In this document: in pieces, positions 43,868 through 47,059 of the stretch
Layout of the letters: each line of letters opens with the position of its first letter
Numbering within the stretch: the first letter of the stretch is position 1
Assembly: GCA_026770575.1 (NCBI GenBank)
Contig: MU657168.1
Location: forward strand, 199,720-246,778
Source of the DNA: Pelagophyceae sp. CCMP2097
Taxonomy: Eukaryota; Sar; Pelagophyceae
Length of the DNA stretch: 47,059 nucleotides
Direction: 5' to 3'
Notes under the pieces: model-generated
The model's input: only the letters and a program-made list of their open reading frames with translations
The model's database searches: none
Told to the model about the DNA's origin: nothing
Position numbers and translations under genes: made by a program

Positions 43868-46378
43868 ATGTCGGGGGCCGCGGGCCTGGGCGCCTTTGTG
43901 GACGCTTTGGACTTTTCGCCGGAGGACCGCGGCCCGTTACTCAATGCGCTCGCGGCCTTCGACGGCCCGGGCCTCTCTTTCCAAAGCCCAATGGGCTGGA
44001 CGCTCGACAAGATCGGCGACCTGGGCGCGTTCCTCACCGAGAGCGGCGTCGACGCGCAGCACGTGGGCCGCGTCACGGGCGGCATGACCGCGTCGTGGTC
44101 GGGCGGCGGCGCCCAAAGCCGCGTCGGCGCTGTGGGCTCTAAATGGTGGGAGGCCGAAACGCCGGAACGGAGACTGGCGCAGGCCGAGGCGATGCGGCAT
44201 ACTGCTGAGCTGCGCTTGGGCGTCGAACTTGGGCGATGGAGGGCCGAGGCGGCGCTGCGCGACGAAGCAGAAGGCAAACTCGACAAGGCGTACGCCGAAA
44301 TCTCCAATTCGCAGCGCGACGCCGACGAGGCGCGCGCCGCCGGCGCCCAAGCGCGCGGCGACGCCGCCGACGCGCGAAACGACCGCGACGCCGCCGTCGA
44401 CGAGCTCGAAATGCTGAGATCCGCGGGCGTCGGCCACGACGCAACGCTCCAAAACGCTTTGGTAGAGGCGGCGACGCTGCGCCGGGGCATCGACGCCGCG
44501 CGCAACGACGCTTTGGACGCGAATCGGCGCGCGGCGGAGGCATCGACGCAGCGCGACGTCGCGTCGCGCGCGGCGGCGGCGGACCGCGACGACGCTGCGA
44601 CTGCGGCGTTCGCTTCTGGCCGCGCGACGGAGCAGGAGCGGACCGACGAGGTCTCTGCGCGCTTGGACCAGGCGCTGGCGCGGTGGGAGGGCGAGAGCTC
44701 GAAGCGGACCGTCGCCGAGGCAAAAGCCAAAAATGAGATGAAACTCCGCGCAGAGGCCGACGAGTCGAAGAAGCGGGCGCTCGAGGACGTGGCCCTGGCG
44801 CGGGGCCGCCTCGAGACGTACTCGCATTTGCCGCCAGCAGCGGCTTTAGATCAACGCTTTTCCGACGTCGAGTCCGACCGAGACCGCGCTCTCAAGGCGG
44901 CTGACCAGCAACGCCTCGCTGCTCGCGACGCGGAGAAGTTGGCGCACAAGTATGCTGATGCGGCGGTGTCGTCGGCGGGCCGGTGCCGCGCGGCCGAGGC
45001 GCGGCGCGACGAGGCCGCGCGTGCCGCCGAAACCGCTTTGAACGAAGCGGCCGCCGTCACCGCCAAATGCGCCGCCGCCGCGTCGGAGCGCGACGCCGCC
45101 GTGCACTCGCGCGGCGTCGCGCTGGAGCAAAAGCGACAGGTCGAGGCCGACTTGACCGTGGCGCGCGAGGAGGTCGCCTCGCTCGAGGTCGCCATACAGC
45201 GTATGCGCGCCATGGTGCCCGACATCGCAGACGGCGAGGCCCGCGGCGTCGACGACGTTTCGCATCAGGCCGTCGAGCAGGAGGCGGCTGTCGCGGCGGC
45301 CGTCGCGGCGGCCGTCGCGGCGGCCGTTTCAGCGGCCGCGGCGGTGCCGCCCGAGGCGCCCGAGTCTGCTCGCGAGGCCGTGGCCGCCGCGGCGGCGTCG
45401 GCGGCGGGGCCTTTTGCCGTCGTGGCTTTGATGCGGCTCCGGCGTGGCGAGGCCGAGGTGGCGTGGCGCGGCGCGCGGGCGCTTTACGACTTTGCACGAG
45501 CTTCAAAGGCGCTGCGGACGCATGTCATCATCGGTGGCGGCCTGCACGCCCTCCTCGGCGCGGCGCAGGCCTTTTCCGAGGACGCGGCGGTGGTGGGGCA
45601 CGTGGCCAGGGCCGTGGGCACCCTGGGCTTAGAGTCGGAAGCCCACCGGATCCTCGTCGGCGAGTGCGGCGCCGTCGACGCGTTGGTTTCGGCGCTGGCC
45701 AGTGCGGCCAGTGCTAGTGTGGAGTGCTACGCCGGCGACGAGGCGGCGACGCTTTCTAAAGTTTGCCAGGCGTTGGCCAACGTCTGCCACGACTGCGAGC
45801 CGAACCGCGCGCGCATTGCAGCGCACGCGGCGCGGCCGCTGCGCGCTTTGGCGCAGCGCATCATGCCCGCGCACGCCGCCGACGCGAAACTTTTGGCCCA
45901 AGCCTGCCTCCTCGTCTCCACGCTGGCGGCGTCGGACGGGCCCGCGCGCGCGGTGGTCGGCGACGGCGCGCACGCCGCAGTCGCCGCGGCGCTGGGCGAC
46001 CACGGCGGCAGCGCGGAGCTACAGCATGCAGGCCTCTGGGCGCTGGCTAATCTCTTCCTCGGCGAGCACGCGGCCGCGGTGGACGCCGTTGCGGGCGCGG
46101 ACCTCGGCCGCGTCGCAAAGGCGCGCTTCCCAGACCACGCCGGCATCCAGCGCTGCGCCGACATCCTCCTCGGCGACGACGGCTCGATGCAGTCGCCGAA
46201 CGTCCTGCGCCGCTCCGCGTCGGCGGTCTCCGTCGACGGCCACCAGCGACACGCGAACAAGGCGACGCACGCCGCAGCGCTGCACTCGCCCTACACGCAG
46301 GCCGCACGGCGCGCCTTCAACGCACAGCCCGGCCACAAGCCGAGCGCGAGCGCCCTGCGCAGAGGCAGCGTGGCATAA
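43868..46378 (+). CDS. Coiled-coil plus armadillo-repeat protein
   Basis: A single exon encodes 836 residues, starting MSGAAGLGAFVDALDFSPED. Residues about 90-460 are a long Ala/Glu/Arg coiled coil (e.g. AEAALRDEAEGKLDKAYAEI, RAEADESKKRALEDVALARG). An Ala/Val linker (AAVAAAVAAAVAAAVSAAAA) leads to an armadillo/HEAT-like half (HVIIGGGLHALLGAAQAFSE, CGAVDALVSALASAASASVE, LSKVCQALANVCHD, AELQHAGLWALANLFLGEHA). A basic serine-rich tail ends LRRGSVA. I do not recognise a named orthologue. The architecture suggests a cytoskeletal or scaffold role. Single-base runs of G precede the start, so the ATG at 43868 is supported by being the first in frame. Confidence 0.72.
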   Translation: MSGAAGLGAFVDALDFSPEDRGPLLNALAAFDGPGLSFQSPMGWTLDKIGDLGAFLTESGVDAQHVGRVTGGMTASWSGGGAQSRVGAVGSKWWEAETPERRLAQAEAMRHTAELRLGVELGRWRAEAALRDEAEGKLDKAYAEISNSQRDADEARAAGAQARGDAADARNDRDAAVDELEMLRSAGVGHDATLQNALVEAATLRRGIDAARNDALDANRRAAEASTQRDVASRAAAADRDDAATAAFASGRATEQERTDEVSARLDQALARWEGESSKRTVAEAKAKNEMKLRAEADESKKRALEDVALARGRLETYSHLPPAAALDQRFSDVESDRDRALKAADQQRLAARDAEKLAHKYADAAVSSAGRCRAAEARRDEAARAAETALNEAAAVTAKCAAAASERDAAVHSRGVALEQKRQVEADLTVAREEVASLEVAIQRMRAMVPDIADGEARGVDDVSHQAVEQEAAVAAAVAAAVAAAVSAAAAVPPEAPESAREAVAAAAASAAGPFAVVALMRLRRGEAEVAWRGARALYDFARASKALRTHVIIGGGLHALLGAAQAFSEDAAVVGHVARAVGTLGLESEAHRILVGECGAVDALVSALASAASASVECYAGDEAATLSKVCQALANVCHDCEPNRARIAAHAARPLRALAQRIMPAHAADAKLLAQACLLVSTLAASDGPARAVVGDGAHAAVAAALGDHGGSAELQHAGLWALANLFLGEHAAAVDAVAGADLGRVAKARFPDHAGIQRCADILLGDDGSMQSPNVLRRSASAVSVDGHQRHANKATHAAALHSPYTQAARRAFNAQPGHKPSASALRRGSVA

Positions 46379-46641
46379 TCACTCGACTCTGGAGGCGCTT
46401 CGAGGGTGCAGAATCTGTTTTAAGGCGAGGTTGCAGAAGACATACGTCTTGCGCGGTTGCTCGTGCGCGACGTCGGGAGGTCCGGCCGCGCTCGGTCGGA
46501 TACAATTGTAGAGAGATGTTTTTTCTGGAACAAACTTGAAACTGTTGATACGACAAGTGCACTCGAGTGTCAGACTGTGTCTCGGCGCGGCCGCGGCCTC
46601 CTCGAGGCGGCGCGCTCCCCGCTGGACCGCAGGGCTGGCGC

Positions 46642-47059
46642 ATGGCGTCGTCGGGGGCCGGCGAGGTGGTGGAGTTCGAGGTGGTGGCACCGGGTATTTC
46701 GATGAAGGAGGAGGTCAAGAACCTCCGCGCAGAGGCGTTAGAGTTCGCGGCCGACCTCGCCAAACTCCGCGCCGGGCTGGCCGCGGTGCGCCACGCAGAG
46801 CCGCTCGAGCGACCAAAGGGCGCGCCGCGACTCGGCGACGATGACGACTACGGCCCTGAAACGGCGGACGACGGCGACCCCCCGACGGCGCTTCTAGACG
46901 CCGGGGACGGCGCCGACTCCTCCGACCACGATGACGCCATGAATACGACGCACGGCCACGAAGTCGTGAAGATCGAGGCGTCGTGCTGGTCGATTCCCCT
47001 CGTCGCCGGAGTCGCGGGCCTGGGGGGCCGGACGCTGGCGGTGCTCCTCGTCGGCCTCC
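46642..47059 (+). CDS. Membrane protein, N-terminal part (runs off right edge)
   Basis: An open frame from the ATG at 46642 continues without a stop to the end of the window (139 codons). It starts MASSGAGEVVEFEVVAPGIS and then has a coiled helix (KEEVKNLRAEALEFAADLAK). A very acidic low-complexity stretch follows (DDDDYGPETADDGD, DAGDGADSSDHDDA), and then a hydrophobic run beginning WSIPLVAGVAGLGGRTLAVL that looks like the first transmembrane segment. The frame has consistent G/C third positions. Too little is present to name a family. Confidence 0.6.
   Translation, partial: MASSGAGEVVEFEVVAPGISMKEEVKNLRAEALEFAADLAKLRAGLAAVRHAEPLERPKGAPRLGDDDDYGPETADDGDPPTALLDAGDGADSSDHDDAMNTTHGHEVVKIEASCWSIPLVAGVAGLGGRTLAVLLVGL

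Overview
The window is nuclear DNA from a eukaryote with a very GC-rich, gene-dense genome. It holds about 27 protein genes in 47 kb on both strands, with intergenic gaps often of 30-300 bp. Eukaryotic markers are the short introns (mostly 41-112 nt, many with a GTGCG donor and a TAG acceptor) and genes such as NSF, eIF3e, XPF, Eco1, WTAP and Rab32. Two adjacent genes start with a signal peptide followed by an Ala-Phe cleavage motif (AGAFVP, ATAFAP), the plastid-targeting signal of algae with secondary red plastids. I infer a photosynthetic stramenopile, plausibly a pelagophyte resembling Aureococcus. The species is inference, not proven.

Layout. 0-5 kb: partial BED-finger gene, a complex I MWFE-like subunit with an in-frame stop, a basic unknown protein, an AT-rich inverted-repeat patch, and a probable membrane protein, all on minus. 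5.1-10.6 kb: one 13-exon plus-strand gene joining short linear repeats, a Pro-rich stretch, a RanBP2 zinc finger, many IQ motifs and ankyrin repeats. 10.8-13.1 kb: plastid bestrophin channel and a small plastid membrane protein. 13.7-16 kb: a secreted lectin-like protein and a Rab32 GTPase. 16-22.3 kb: a Sel1-like ER protein and the XPF repair nuclease from a shared 128 bp promoter region. 22.6-30.8 kb: ABM monooxygenase, eIF3e, WTAP, Eco1 and NSF. 30.9-38 kb: trypsin-fold protease with Cys in place of the nucleophilic Ser, an unknown protein, an AlkB-like dioxygenase with an N-terminal extension, a MYND-RING-Sel1 protein and a four-helix membrane protein. 38.5-47 kb: SET methyltransferase, histidine phosphatase, Siva-like protein, ERI1-like exonuclease, membrane metallophosphoesterase, coiled-coil/armadillo protein and a truncated membrane protein.

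The genes are mostly unrelated housekeeping genes packed closely, not an operon-like system. The unifying peculiarity is intron structure. Many introns contain or abut short tandem duplications. One 41 nt intron is exactly one period of a 41 bp tandem repeat whose two copies each carry AG|GT, which is the signature of a recently created intron. Other items of note are an XPF linker with five UIM-like and two SIM-like motifs, a Rab32 lacking the catalytic Gln, and apparent frame breaks in two otherwise normal genes. All exon models were made by hand from reading frame, splice dinucleotides and phase, and need transcript support.
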